A DNA stretch of 64,000 nt, taken from positions 242,209-306,208 of the forward strand of contig NZ_FQVO01000004.1 of assembly GCF_900129385.1 (NCBI RefSeq), written 5' to 3'. The notes under the pieces were generated by a model. It made no database searches. It saw only the letters and a list, made by a program, of their open reading frames with translations, and was not told the DNA's origin. A program made the position numbers and the translations under genes. Origin of the DNA: Chryseobacterium takakiae. Lineage in GTDB: Bacteria; Bacteroidota; Bacteroidia; Flavobacteriales; Weeksellaceae. Each line of letters begins with the position of its first letter. The first letter of the stretch is position 1. Below are positions 52,445 to 61,833 of this stretch, in pieces.

Positions 52445-54646
52445 TTATCTTATTTTGTACATCGGGAAGATAAACTCGCGCTTAAAATCGTCGTTTTCAT
52501 TGTACAGAAATTCTTCAATGATGATGGATTCTTCACTTTTCACTGAATCAATAAACATTTTTACCAGGTCATAATTTTCTAAGTTTACGGTAAGCTTATT
52601 ATCCGATTTCACCCATTGTATCCATTGCGGAATTAGTTTCAGTTTCCTCCATTTTTCCAATTCTGAAAAAATTTGATCTTTATCATTTAGCAACAATGAA
52701 AATTTCTTTATTTCTTTATCCGTAATTTTCCAAGATGCTTTTGATAAAATGATATTTTTATATTCAACTCTTGGTAAGAAATTATAAATATGTTTTAAAT
52801 CTCCCCAATTAAAATAAAGTCCTGATCGAATATTTTGAGAATACAAATCACATAAGAAATGATAAATAGGCAACGGGTTTGCTGAATAGTTATGTGCATT
52901 CGTGAGATAAGGCCTCACTTTTTTATTTAACGTTTTCGACCGTAAAACAATTCTGTTATCACGAACAGAAATATAAAGATCATCAACGGATATTTGGTTT
53001 TCTTCAGGTAATACGGATTGCGCCAGATAAGGAATTTCATATTGCCTTAAAGTTGGTCTTCTGATTACATTTCCTATTCTTGCTTCCGGTAGATGGATAA
53101 TTTCCGCTAAGATCTCATCGTTGTCATATTCTGCCTTCCGAAGCATTTCTTCTTTTTGTGTAATGGTTTTTGTTAAATTCTGTACGTCTGCTTTTTCCGA
53201 GCAGAACCTTCCCAGGAGATTGGCCGCACTGCTTCCGCCACCGTTTCCTACACATAATTTTTCATTTCCGTTTTCTGAAATTATTTCTGCCATAAAAGAA
53301 ATTGTATCGGGAAGATCATTCCAGTTTTCAACCAACCGTTCAAAATCTTCTTCGGCCAGGCTTATTACGCGTCGGTTTTCGGTTAATGCTTCCTGTAGCT
53401 TTTCATTAAGAATTTTCTGAATGGGATTCAGGCTGAGATTAACAACTTGTTTTTGAGGAGAATCGGGAAGAGACAGATCCTCCAGGTAATGGTGAATTCC
53501 GTTTGATGCGATGTTCTGTTTGTAACCTATTCCTATTTCGGTGTCAAGCACATAAGCCAAAGGCATTTCCCTGGTTTCAAATCGTTCATAAAAGGCTTTT
53601 TTAAATTCTTCTAAATACGATTGTTTCTGTGATAATGTAATTTTATTAAGAAAGCTGATGCCATTTTTGAGCTCTTTTTTCCACTTGTCTGGCAATACAA
53701 AGTTTTTTTTACCATACAGATCGGTCTGGAAAAGGTAGTTTTTTTCGTACTTGGTATCGAATGCTTTAATGAGTCCTTCGATTTCAGTATATTTTGAAAC
53801 CGGATTTCCAATGGTCTGATCCAGTTCGTTTAGCTTATTTTTTATACCGATTAAAATTTCGGCTTTATCATTTGCTTTTATCTTGTTTAAAACAGCAATG
53901 ATGGTATCTAAAAAATCTCTTCCCGAAACACTTGGCTTCAGTTCGCTCACTAATAGCTGATTGCTGATGAGCTCCCTTATAAATTCTTCCGCTTCCCCTA
54001 TTATGGTTTCTTCATTCACTAAAATTCCGGCAATTTCACCTATGGTTCTTCCCTGCTTTGAAAACTGCAACACCTGTTGCAGCTCTTCCGACAACGGCGC
54101 TGAAGAAATAATGTATTCCCTTTTTCCTTCGGTGTACTGATATTCGACATAGCGAATTTTACTGCCTACCTTATAAATACTGTTGTTAGGAAAAAATAAC
54201 AGCTGAGTTCTGATCTCTTCCAGTTGTTCAAAATGTTGAGCAAGAGCGACCAGAAAATGCATATCCAATTTCGTATCCCTGACTTTTTCTGATCCCGGAA
54301 TTGCCATCCTGAGCTTGTCAAAGGCTCCCAACCCAACTTCCGAAAATAATCCGAAAGGTGTACAACGGCAGCTTATTCTGCTGTAATATTTTAACAGGGT
54401 TTGTTTTAGTTTCTGAAATTCTTTATATGAAAAGTTTTTTTCTGACTGAATCCATTTGCAGGCTTCATCGTGCAGGTGGGGTGACGCAAGATAAAGCGCC
54501 TCCAGGAAAACAAGATTTCCACAGATTTCTTTTAATTCAGAATCAGGAATTTCATTTCTGCTCAATTGCTCCTGAAAGTCTTTCCGTGAAAATAAAGGAG
54601 TACGAACTACGAACTCATCAAAAAACTGATACGGGAAACGGGGCAT
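52445..54646 (-). CDS. Split LanB glutamylation subunit (lantibiotic dehydratase N-terminus)
   Basis: 733 aa from the ATG at 54646 (MPRFPYQFFDEFVVRTPLFS); the longer reading to 54700 overlaps the peptidase gene. Core LanB motifs: YYSRISCRCTPFGLFSEVGL near residue 95 and RPTLRQYEIPYLAQSVLPEE, IRSGLYFNWGDLKHIYNFLP. The domain transfers Glu from glutamyl-tRNA to Ser/Thr of a precursor peptide. The elimination part is missing and is supplied by the next gene. No LanC cyclase is encoded in the window. It starts two bases after the peptidase stop. Confidence 0.9.
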   Translation of the reverse strand: MPRFPYQFFDEFVVRTPLFSRKDFQEQLSRNEIPDSELKEICGNLVFLEALYLASPHLHDEACKWIQSEKNFSYKEFQKLKQTLLKYYSRISCRCTPFGLFSEVGLGAFDKLRMAIPGSEKVRDTKLDMHFLVALAQHFEQLEEIRTQLLFFPNNSIYKVGSKIRYVEYQYTEGKREYIISSAPLSEELQQVLQFSKQGRTIGEIAGILVNEETIIGEAEEFIRELISNQLLVSELKPSVSGRDFLDTIIAVLNKIKANDKAEILIGIKNKLNELDQTIGNPVSKYTEIEGLIKAFDTKYEKNYLFQTDLYGKKNFVLPDKWKKELKNGISFLNKITLSQKQSYLEEFKKAFYERFETREMPLAYVLDTEIGIGYKQNIASNGIHHYLEDLSLPDSPQKQVVNLSLNPIQKILNEKLQEALTENRRVISLAEEDFERLVENWNDLPDTISFMAEIISENGNEKLCVGNGGGSSAANLLGRFCSEKADVQNLTKTITQKEEMLRKAEYDNDEILAEIIHLPEARIGNVIRRPTLRQYEIPYLAQSVLPEENQISVDDLYISVRDNRIVLRSKTLNKKVRPYLTNAHNYSANPLPIYHFLCDLYSQNIRSGLYFNWGDLKHIYNFLPRVEYKNIILSKASWKITDKEIKKFSLLLNDKDQIFSELEKWRKLKLIPQWIQWVKSDNKLTVNLENYDLVKMFIDSVKSEESIIIEEFLYNENDDFKREFIFPMYKIR

Positions 54647-54648
54647 GG

Positions 54649-56829
54649 TTATTTTTTTGTGTTTTCTTTGGGTTGGTAATCTGGATGTCCCAATTGCCAC
54701 AATGCAAAGGCAAACATATCTCCCAGATTAGCATATCGTTGAGCAACAGGTACATTACCTGCGTGCCCCCCTTCAAAATCTATTTTCAGTAAGATAGGAT
54801 TATTAGATGCATCATTAGCCATTAATTTGGCAGCAAATTTGACAGGTTCCCATACAGCCACTCTTTGGTCATTTATTCCTCCTGTTATAAATGTAGCAGG
54901 ATATTTTACACCTTTTTTAATGTGATGAAAAGAGTCCATTTCCAGCAGAGCTTTAAATTCTTTTGGGTTCTTTACTGAACCGAATTCTTTGGGCTGACCG
55001 CTTGGTGTTTCTTCTTCTCTAAGTGTATTTAATGATCCTACCTCGGCAATAACTGTTTTAAAAAGGTATGGTCTCTCGGTCATGGCTCTTCCAACAGTAA
55101 TTCCGCCCGCGCTTGCGCCCCAAATCGCTACTTTATTGTTTGATGTATAATTTTCTCTTATTAAATATTCTGTGCAATCTATCAAGTCTCTCCAAGTGTT
55201 AAATTTTGTTTCTTTACGTCCTGCTAAACGCCATTTTTCTCCTTTTTCTCCTCCACCTCTAACATGAGCAATTGCAACCATTCCACCTTCATTAACCCAT
55301 AATAAATAGGTTTTAGCAAAAAAGGGACTATTAGATAATCCATAAGAACCGTAACTATCAATAAGCACCATATTTTTACCATTTTTTTTAAGATTCTTAT
55401 TGTATATTAACGACAGAGGGATTTCTTCTCCATCCCTAGCTTTTACAGTTACTTCTTGACTTATTATATCTTTAAATTCAGGATATTCTGTAATAGGTGT
55501 AAGATTCTCAGGTTTAAAAGTATTAGTCTTTATATCATACTTAAAACGTTGTCCCTCATTTGCCCAGCCTGAGCATGTTATCCAAAAATCAGAGTAATTT
55601 TCTCCTTTGTTTTCTAAATTAACATTACCTGATGGATATGGAAGTTGGATAGGAATATCTTTTCCATCTTTGTACAAGTATAATTTAGCCTCAACTCCGT
55701 TTTTGGTTGTGGTGTAATAAATACCGTCTTTAGTAATTCTATAACTTATAATAATTTCATCTTTTTTTTCAGGGACTAAAATTTCCGGGTTTTTAAAGTT
55801 TGGATTATTAATACCAGTTTTACATAATTTATTAAAAGATGAATTATAACCAGAAACAAAAACAATGTCCTCATTCCAAAAATCAAAATTTTTTGCTTTA
55901 TCATTTAGATCAGATAAGGCCGTCCAATTTTTCTTATTTCCTAATAAATCATTTTTGTTGATAATGAATGTTTTCCTATAAGACTGATAATCAACAATCA
56001 TACCTATATAATATTGATCTTCTTGATCAAAATCCAATATCATTGGATATTGATTATCAGCAATATGTAAATCAGGATTATTTTTGGCAGAAAAAACATC
56101 TATTATTTCTTTTGGATCTGTTCCAATTTTGTATAAAACAGTTCGTGTATTTTTATAAAAATCTTGAGATTTAGGATCAGTTGTAGAAAAAGCTACGTAA
56201 AAAAAACCACTATTATCGTCAATCCATTTTATTCCATCAAAAGTAGCTGGTGCAGAATTGGTAATAATCTCAGGATGAATATACTTTGTTTTAACATCCA
56301 TAATAATTACATCTGCTAACTCATTCCCTTTTTCAGACATTGAGATAGCAATTTTACTACCGTCCCAACTAGGACTTATGTAATTGATAATAAAAGAATG
56401 ATTCGCTTCACTACTTTTGTAAACAATTGGGTCGTAAAGTAATTCTTCATTTCCTGAAAACCCCTCTCTGTAGTATAATTTGCTTACTTTCTCATTTCCA
56501 TCTTTTTTTAAATAAAAATATCTATTATTAGCTGTAATTTTCAATTCAGATACAGAATAACCTTGTCTTTTATCAAATTCCAATCTTTTTTCTGAATAAT
56601 AATTTATTTTAGGTATTAAATTGAGAACAGAATTCGTGTAAGCTGTTTGAGATTTCATCCAATTAAGAGTCTGTGGATCATCCAAATTTTCTAAATTCCT
56701 ATATTCATCCATTACCTTAACTCCAAAGTATTCATCTTTGGTCGGCTTGGATGGTGATAAGTTGTTTTTTTGAGCACTGGAGAAAACAGATAAAAAACAG
56801 GTAATAATAATAAATATTTTTAAATTCAT
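54649..56829 (-). CDS. Secreted prolyl oligopeptidase in the RiPP operon
   Basis: 726 aa from the ATG at 56829 (MNLKIFIIITCFLSVFSSAQ, a signal peptide); an upstream TTG start at 56838 adds three residues. A beta-propeller of about 330 residues is followed by a peptidase domain with Ser573 in WGASAGGITVGRAM, an Asp in GGINDQRVAVWEP and a His in FEGGHAGN. The N-terminal KDEYFGVKVMDEYRNLENLD is typical of the S9A group. Positioned between precursor and LanB, it is a candidate for trimming the exported peptide in the periplasm. Confidence 0.9.
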   Translation of the reverse strand: MNLKIFIIITCFLSVFSSAQKNNLSPSKPTKDEYFGVKVMDEYRNLENLDDPQTLNWMKSQTAYTNSVLNLIPKINYYSEKRLEFDKRQGYSVSELKITANNRYFYLKKDGNEKVSKLYYREGFSGNEELLYDPIVYKSSEANHSFIINYISPSWDGSKIAISMSEKGNELADVIIMDVKTKYIHPEIITNSAPATFDGIKWIDDNSGFFYVAFSTTDPKSQDFYKNTRTVLYKIGTDPKEIIDVFSAKNNPDLHIADNQYPMILDFDQEDQYYIGMIVDYQSYRKTFIINKNDLLGNKKNWTALSDLNDKAKNFDFWNEDIVFVSGYNSSFNKLCKTGINNPNFKNPEILVPEKKDEIIISYRITKDGIYYTTTKNGVEAKLYLYKDGKDIPIQLPYPSGNVNLENKGENYSDFWITCSGWANEGQRFKYDIKTNTFKPENLTPITEYPEFKDIISQEVTVKARDGEEIPLSLIYNKNLKKNGKNMVLIDSYGSYGLSNSPFFAKTYLLWVNEGGMVAIAHVRGGGEKGEKWRLAGRKETKFNTWRDLIDCTEYLIRENYTSNNKVAIWGASAGGITVGRAMTERPYLFKTVIAEVGSLNTLREEETPSGQPKEFGSVKNPKEFKALLEMDSFHHIKKGVKYPATFITGGINDQRVAVWEPVKFAAKLMANDASNNPILLKIDFEGGHAGNVPVAQRYANLGDMFAFALWQLGHPDYQPKENTKK

Positions 56830-56840
56830 TAGTGTCAAAA

Positions 56841-57005
56841 TTACTTTTGTCCCATAGTTTGATGAATAGTAGGATCAGTTGGATCACCATTCCCAATGAA
56901 ATTTTGATTACTGTTACCTCCAGTAATTTTTTTTAAATCACTAATTTTCATTATCTGTACTTTTTTTAGTGATAGTTGTTTTTCTTTTTGTTTTTGTTTT
57001 TTCAT
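56841..57005 (-). CDS. Cys-free GG-leader precursor peptide
   Basis: 54 aa from the ATG at 57005 (MKKQKQKEKQLSLKKVQIMK). A Lys-rich, helical leader ends in ISDLKKITGG, a double-Gly site of the kind cut by C39 transporters. The predicted core is the 24 residues after GG (NSNQNFIGNGDPTDPTIHQT then MGQK). It has one Ser and three Thr for dehydration but no Cys, so lanthionine rings cannot form on this peptide alone. It is 11 bases upstream of the peptidase. Leader similarity to the KLNKI/KLSL pattern of the plus-strand precursors is loose. Confidence 0.78.
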   Translation of the reverse strand: MKKQKQKEKQLSLKKVQIMKISDLKKITGGNSNQNFIGNGDPTDPTIHQTMGQK

Positions 57006-57209
57006 TATTTTACTGTGTTTAAAATTACCATACAAAGAAAGTATATTTTTCAAAATAATACATAAAATATAAATATAGATTTATAAATTTATCATCAAAA
57101 TAAATAAATAAAACAAACATTATCAATAAGTTGCATTCAATATTAAATATTAAATATTTTAAATAAATTCCTAATTGAACAATAAAAATGTAAATTTGCA
57201 TTTTTACAA

Positions 57210-58928
57210 ATGATGAAATATATATCCCTCTTCTTACTTCTTTTTATTAATTTAGTTTCCGCACAGAAAAAATCTATAGACAGTTTAAAAAAATTAAACT
57301 ATGATAAATTAAAAAATATGTTCTATGAACATTATGAAAATGAAGACGTTTTGAAAACTAAGTTCATTGCCCGTTATTATCTACAAAAAGCAAAAAAAGA
57401 AAAAAACAATCTCCAAATTGCAGAAGGTTATATATTAGTACATTTTAATGAAGATTTTCCTATAGCTTTGAAATATATTGATAGTCTTGCAATTGTCACA
57501 AAAAATATAAATGGAAGCCTATATCCTACCAGAACATATTTGATGAAAGGAAATTTATATTTTAAGCATGATTATTTAAAAAAAGCCTTAGACAATTATA
57601 TTATAGCTTTACAATATGCAAAAAATCAAAAAGATCAAAAACAGATTGCTTATGCTAATATAAATATAGCTTACTTAAATAATTACTTGGGTAAATATAA
57701 AGAAGCTGCCAAGACATTCAGGTATTATTTATATAATTCTAATAATATAACCAACGAATCCCAGCACAATCAAATACGTGTTAGCCTTATCTACTGTTAT
57801 ATTGAGCTTAATAAACTTGATTCTGCCAATACCCTAATTAAAGAAGGACAAGAATCGTCATTTACAAGAAAAAGCAAGTACAGTGTTAGTCAATATTCTT
57901 ATTTTTCCGGTTATTCTTATCTAAAACAAAAAAAATACAAATCTGCTATTATAGAGCTATTAAAAGCAGAAAGTTTTTTTTCCAATATTAAGGATGATAA
58001 TGCAAATTACGCATTATATAGTTTAGGCAAATCTTATGACGGACTACATGAAAAAGAAAAAGCAGTTAATTATTTTTCTAAATTAGATATCAATTTAAAA
58101 AAGAAAAATAAAACCTTTCCCCAGTTACGCGAAGTATACACCTATCTCATAGACTATTACAAAGAAAAAAATGATAAAGAAAAGCAGCTCTATTACATTG
58201 ATCGCTTTTTAAAAGTAGATAAAAAATTAGATGAACAATTTAAATACTTAGCTACGGAACTTCCTAAAAAATATGATACTCCCAACCTTCTACAGGAAAA
58301 GGAAAGTATTATTAATGATCTAAAAAACAGAAAAATAATTTTATCCGTTTCTATTGGTATTCTATTATCTGTTCTTCTACTGATATTATATCTTTATTAC
58401 AAAGCCAAGAAAACAGCAAGCAAACACCGAAAAATTGCTCAAGAACTGATTCATTTTAATGAAAGGAAAATTTCTGAACCCACTCAGGTTCAAGAGCTAT
58501 ACTTTCAATCACCTATACATAAGCAAGTTGAGATTGAAGAAAAAGAAAACAAGACAATTTCAGAAGAAGTTGTACAATATATCCTGAAAGAGCTAGAAAT
58601 ATTTGAAACCAAAGAACTTTTTCTGAAAAAAGGAATTACACTGGCTAGTTTAGCAAAAAATATAAAAACAAATACCGCGTATTTGTCTGATATCATCAAT
58701 TCTTATAAAGGAAAAAACTTTTCTACTTATATTAATGATCTTCGTATAGACTATGCGCTTAAAAGATTGATAACAGATAAAAAGTTTAGATCCTATAAAT
58801 TATCTGTTGTGGCAGATGAATTGGGATATAATAATGAGCAAGCTTTTTCATTAGCTTTTAAGAAAAAAACAGGTACTACACTTTCCATCTATATTAAGGA
58901 GATTGAAAAGGAAAACAATATCAAATAA
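57210..58928 (+). CDS. TPR membrane regulator with C-terminal AraC domain
   Basis: 572 aa. Signal peptide MMKYISLFLLLFINLVSAQ (a second ATG is at 57213), then TPR repeats to about residue 340 (NLYFKHDYLKKALDNYIIAL, ANINIAYLNNYLGKYKEAAK). One membrane segment lies near 373-392 (IILSVSIGILLSVLLLILYL). The cytoplasmic end has an AraC helix-turn-helix pair (SLAKNIKTNTAYLSDIINSY, LSVVADELGYNNEQAFSLAF). Such one-component sensors are common in Chryseobacterium. It lies between two RiPP operons, divergent from one and leading the other, so it may control both. Confidence 0.88.
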   Translation: MMKYISLFLLLFINLVSAQKKSIDSLKKLNYDKLKNMFYEHYENEDVLKTKFIARYYLQKAKKEKNNLQIAEGYILVHFNEDFPIALKYIDSLAIVTKNINGSLYPTRTYLMKGNLYFKHDYLKKALDNYIIALQYAKNQKDQKQIAYANINIAYLNNYLGKYKEAAKTFRYYLYNSNNITNESQHNQIRVSLIYCYIELNKLDSANTLIKEGQESSFTRKSKYSVSQYSYFSGYSYLKQKKYKSAIIELLKAESFFSNIKDDNANYALYSLGKSYDGLHEKEKAVNYFSKLDINLKKKNKTFPQLREVYTYLIDYYKEKNDKEKQLYYIDRFLKVDKKLDEQFKYLATELPKKYDTPNLLQEKESIINDLKNRKIILSVSIGILLSVLLLILYLYYKAKKTASKHRKIAQELIHFNERKISEPTQVQELYFQSPIHKQVEIEEKENKTISEEVVQYILKELEIFETKELFLKKGITLASLAKNIKTNTAYLSDIINSYKGKNFSTYINDLRIDYALKRLITDKKFRSYKLSVVADELGYNNEQAFSLAFKKKTGTTLSIYIKEIEKENNIK

Positions 58929-59183
58929 ACTCGCAACTCTCTATTTTTAAACACTTTAAAAAAATAACATTTATAAATTTATTGCATTAAATTTATAAAT
59001 CTACATTTCGTTTACTTTTTTGCGATGCTTTCTTATTGCATCTTTGCTTCAACAAAAAACACAAATGTTTATTTTTTGTAAGTGCGCACTGCAAAAGTAT
59101 AAATCAAAACCGCTGATCAGCAAAAACCCATGCCGGGGTTTGTACGGCAAAATTATTTTATTAATTTTAAATTAATATCACAA
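58929..59183 (+). promoter_or_regulatory. Leader region of the precursor genes with AGTGCGCACT palindrome
   Basis: 255 bases with no gene. A perfect 10-base palindrome AGTGCGCACT (59081-59090) is flanked by TTTTG and CAAAA arms. A short AAACCC/GGGTTT hairpin lies at 59124-59141, about 43 bases before the first precursor ATG. No clear -7 box was found. Confidence 0.45.
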
Positions 59184-59405
59184 ATGGAAAACTTAAAAAT
59201 TAAGAAACTTCAGCATGGTCATCTTCAAAAAATTTTTGGAGGAGGAGAATGGATTCAGACAAGTTCACAATCTAAAAAAAATATTGGAGGGCAAAATGTT
59301 ACCGTTACAACAACCGATTCTTATCATGATGCTAATGGGGATAAGCAATGGGGACCTGGAGAAAGCGGATCAATGTGCCAAAGTATAAGTCAAAGTATTA
59401 ACTAA
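59184..59405 (+). CDS. Grasp-with-spasm precursor peptide 1
   Basis: 73 aa from the ATG at 59184 (MENLKIKKLQHGHLQKIFGG); the earlier start at 59130 adds leader sequence unlike the paralogues. A Lys/Leu-rich leader ends at GGG. The core starts EWIQTSSQSKK and has TDSYHDANGDKQWGPGES. Aspartates, Glu, Ser and Thr are plentiful, fitting ATP-grasp ester or amide crosslinking. First of three paralogous precursor genes. Confidence 0.85.
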   Translation: MENLKIKKLQHGHLQKIFGGGEWIQTSSQSKKNIGGQNVTVTTTDSYHDANGDKQWGPGESGSMCQSISQSIN

Positions 59406-59417
59406 TAAATAAATCTT

Positions 59418-59639
59418 ATGAATAAAAAATTGTTTTCAAAAAAACTAACCGTACAAAAACTAAATAAAATTTGTGGAAACGGTTCATGGAGAGATACAAA
59501 GGGGCCTACAAAGGTTGTAAATGGATGCACAGTAGAAAGCACTGATACTTATTATGATTCAAATGGTAATGGAAAGATGGATGAAAATGATTATAAGTCG
59601 ATATTAATGTGTTCTTCCATAGACTGTGGGGAAGTTTAA
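59418..59639 (+). CDS. Grasp-with-spasm precursor peptide 2
   Basis: 73 aa. The leader KKLTVQKLNKICGNG resembles peptide 3 (KKLSSNKMNKLFGSG). The core starts SWRDTKGPTKVV and includes TDTYYDSNGNGKMDENDYKS, an EF-hand-like spacing of D, N, N, G, M and D at loop positions 1, 3, 5, 6, 8 and 12. Three Cys lie in the core. Starts 12 bases after peptide 1. Confidence 0.85.
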   Translation: MNKKLFSKKLTVQKLNKICGNGSWRDTKGPTKVVNGCTVESTDTYYDSNGNGKMDENDYKSILMCSSIDCGEV

Positions 59640-59657
59640 TTTATAAATTTTACACTT

Positions 59658-59858
59658 ATGAATAAAAAAATTATAACAAAAAAACTTTCTTCAAATAAAA
59701 TGAACAAATTATTTGGGAGTGGCTGGGTACAAACCAACATGAAAATTGGCAACAATGCTGCAATGGACCGATTCTATGACACCAACGGTGATGGAGTGTG
59801 TAATCCTGATAATCCAACGGAAAAGGGTTCATCAGTTATTGTTTCTACTACAGCATAA
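59658..59858 (+). CDS. Grasp-with-spasm precursor peptide 3
   Basis: 66 aa. Leader KKLSSNKMNKLFGSG, core start WVQTNMKIGNN, then RFYDTNGDGVCNPDNPTEKG, again an EF-hand/dockerin-like DxNGDG loop. Ends with a Ser/Thr/Val-rich tail. Starts 18 bases after peptide 2. Confidence 0.85.
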   Translation: MNKKIITKKLSSNKMNKLFGSGWVQTNMKIGNNAAMDRFYDTNGDGVCNPDNPTEKGSSVIVSTTA

Positions 59859-59868
59859 AATATTAACC

Positions 59869-59900
59869 GGATCCCTCAATTATTTTTTTTGAGGGTTCCT
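59869..59900 (+). terminator. Hairpin between precursor genes and downstream enzymes
   Basis: GGATCCCTCAA pairs with TTGAGGGTTCC with one mismatch; the loop contains a T run but no clean T-tract follows. It could partially terminate transcription so that precursors are made in excess over the enzymes. Confidence 0.55.
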
Positions 59901-59917
59901 TTCTTACGCATATAAAA

Positions 59918-60886
59918 ATGAAAAAAAATCTTCTTATTTTTCTTATTTTCTTTTTACAAATTGTAAACGGTCAGGATTTAGATGCCGAAAGCAAATTTAC
60001 GGTCAGTCAAAACTATGTTTGCCTCGCTAGGCTGGAATTGTCTAACAAAAATTTTTTGAAAGCAAATGAATATTTTTCCAAAGCCTTTACATTTCACGAT
60101 GCGCTGGATTCTTATCAGGTTCTGGATGCGGCAGCTTCTGCATTACAGGTTAATAATCAGGAGTTTTTTAAAAAATATGTTACCGAATCAATTACCCAAT
60201 ATAAGGCACCTTTAGACTTTATTCTTGAGTATGATAAATTTGCTAATTATAAAAATAACGCCTTTTTAAAATCCTTACCTGCTGATTATGAAAGACTTTT
60301 AAATCAATATTATATCAATAAAAAAGATTTAACGGCTTTCATTGAAGTATCTGTTTTAGTGGAAAAAGATCAGATAGCCAGACAGCTCATTGATTATTTT
60401 GAGAATGAGCTAAGATCATCACAGACAAAAGTAAATAAAGAGGTTTTTAACAAAATTTTAGAAAATACAGATAATGATAATGCTCAAAAATTAATTGATT
60501 TAACAAAAAAATATGGATTTCAGGATTATTCCTGGCTTATTTTATGGCACCATCGAATATCATTTAATGATGAAAATGATACATTCTGGCAGTATTTCAA
60601 ACCAGTTATTAAGGAAGAAATTAAAAAGGGAAATCTTCATAAAAGCTATCTGGCGTCTTTTGCCGATGTTAATGAAACAATATGGAAAGAGAAACAGATT
60701 TATGGTACTTTATTCCAATATCCTATAGCAAATGTAAAAGATGTTGATCGTTTAAGAAATTCCGTAGGTTTACCTCCATTACTCTATGATCAAATTATAT
60801 TTGGTAAACCTTTACCTGATGAATATAAACTTACCGAAAGCGAACTGAAAAAAATACTTTTACAAAAAGTCGCTAAATATGAATAA
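59918..60886 (+). CDS. Secreted protein of unknown function in the RiPP cluster
   Basis: 322 aa with signal peptide MKKNLLIFLIFFLQIVNGQ. The first ~90 residues are helical and TPR-like (KFTVSQNYVCLARLELSNKN, FLKANEYFSKAFTFHDALDS). The remainder has no recognised family. It lies between the precursors and gwsG on the same strand, so a role in processing, retention or immunity of the peptides is possible, but nothing in the sequence decides this. Confidence 0.65.
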   Translation: MKKNLLIFLIFFLQIVNGQDLDAESKFTVSQNYVCLARLELSNKNFLKANEYFSKAFTFHDALDSYQVLDAAASALQVNNQEFFKKYVTESITQYKAPLDFILEYDKFANYKNNAFLKSLPADYERLLNQYYINKKDLTAFIEVSVLVEKDQIARQLIDYFENELRSSQTKVNKEVFNKILENTDNDNAQKLIDLTKKYGFQDYSWLILWHHRISFNDENDTFWQYFKPVIKEEIKKGNLHKSYLASFADVNETIWKEKQIYGTLFQYPIANVKDVDRLRNSVGLPPLLYDQIIFGKPLPDEYKLTESELKKILLQKVAKYE

Positions 60887-60909
60887 TTGTAATATCACTT
60901 GTTTTAACA

Positions 60910-61833
60910 ATGATTAAAATTATATCTCAGGAAACAGATAAATCGACAGATAATATTATTAAGTGGCTACTTTTTTATGATCAGGAATTTCGCAGGTATA
61001 ATGTCGAAGATTTCACCGAGTTTTCTTTTCGATTAGGTGATGATTTATCAGACTTTAATTTTTTACACAGAAGAGCACGACTTACCACATTTTTTAACAC
61101 TGGTTCAAAATCATTGGATACTTATATTCGGGAAGAAACCAATATGATTATAAAAGCCTGGGAAAGGATTATTAAGACTGATAATAAAGCAAGTTATATA
61201 GGAGAATTTCATGAGGAAGAACAACACAATAAATTGTTAGACCTTCACATTGCAAATTCTATCGGTTTATTGATACCAAAAACTGTGGTGACAAATTCTA
61301 AAAAAGAACTTAATGCATTTGCAGATAAATATCCTATCATTACAAAAGCAATAAAAACACCGGTAAGTATAAATGACAAAGATTTTAGTGTTCAGGATAA
61401 AGGAACCATGTTCGTTAAAAGAGAAGATATTGACGATTTAGATAATTATTTTTCACTAAGTATTTTTCAGGAATATATCCAAAAGGATTTTGAAATTAGA
61501 GCTTTTGTATATGAGAATATGATCTTTCCAATGGCGATTTTTTCACAAAATGATACACAAACAAAAACTGATTATAGGAATTATAATACAAAAAAACCTA
61601 ACAGATGTGTCCCTTTTAAATTCCCAAAGGATATAGAGAATAAGATTTTTGAATTCTTTAAAATAAAAAAAATAAATACAGGGTCTGTAGACCTAATTAA
61701 AAATAACGATAATTTTTATTTTTTGGAGAATAATCCGCAAGGCCAGTATGAATGGCTCTCGGAAAACTGTAATTATTACATTGATAAATTTATTGCAAAG
61801 AACTTAATGAATATGGAAAATGGAAGAAAATAA
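60910..61833 (+). CDS. gwsG: Grasp-with-spasm ATP-grasp peptide ligase GwsG
   Basis: 307 aa. The N-terminus IKIISQETDKSTDNIIKWLL and the ATP-grasp core are readable: YPIITKAIKT for the ATP-binding Lys, IFQEYIQKDFEIRAFVYEN for the second Lys/Glu, and FYFLENNPQGQYEWLSENCN with the metal-binding Glu-Asn-Asn. It is related to the ligases that make ester or amide side-chain crosslinks in graspetides (microviridin type). It should act on the upstream precursors. It overlaps the next ORF by 14 bases. Confidence 0.9.
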   Translation: MIKIISQETDKSTDNIIKWLLFYDQEFRRYNVEDFTEFSFRLGDDLSDFNFLHRRARLTTFFNTGSKSLDTYIREETNMIIKAWERIIKTDNKASYIGEFHEEEQHNKLLDLHIANSIGLLIPKTVVTNSKKELNAFADKYPIITKAIKTPVSINDKDFSVQDKGTMFVKREDIDDLDNYFSLSIFQEYIQKDFEIRAFVYENMIFPMAIFSQNDTQTKTDYRNYNTKKPNRCVPFKFPKDIENKIFEFFKIKKINTGSVDLIKNNDNFYFLENNPQGQYEWLSENCNYYIDKFIAKNLMNMENGRK

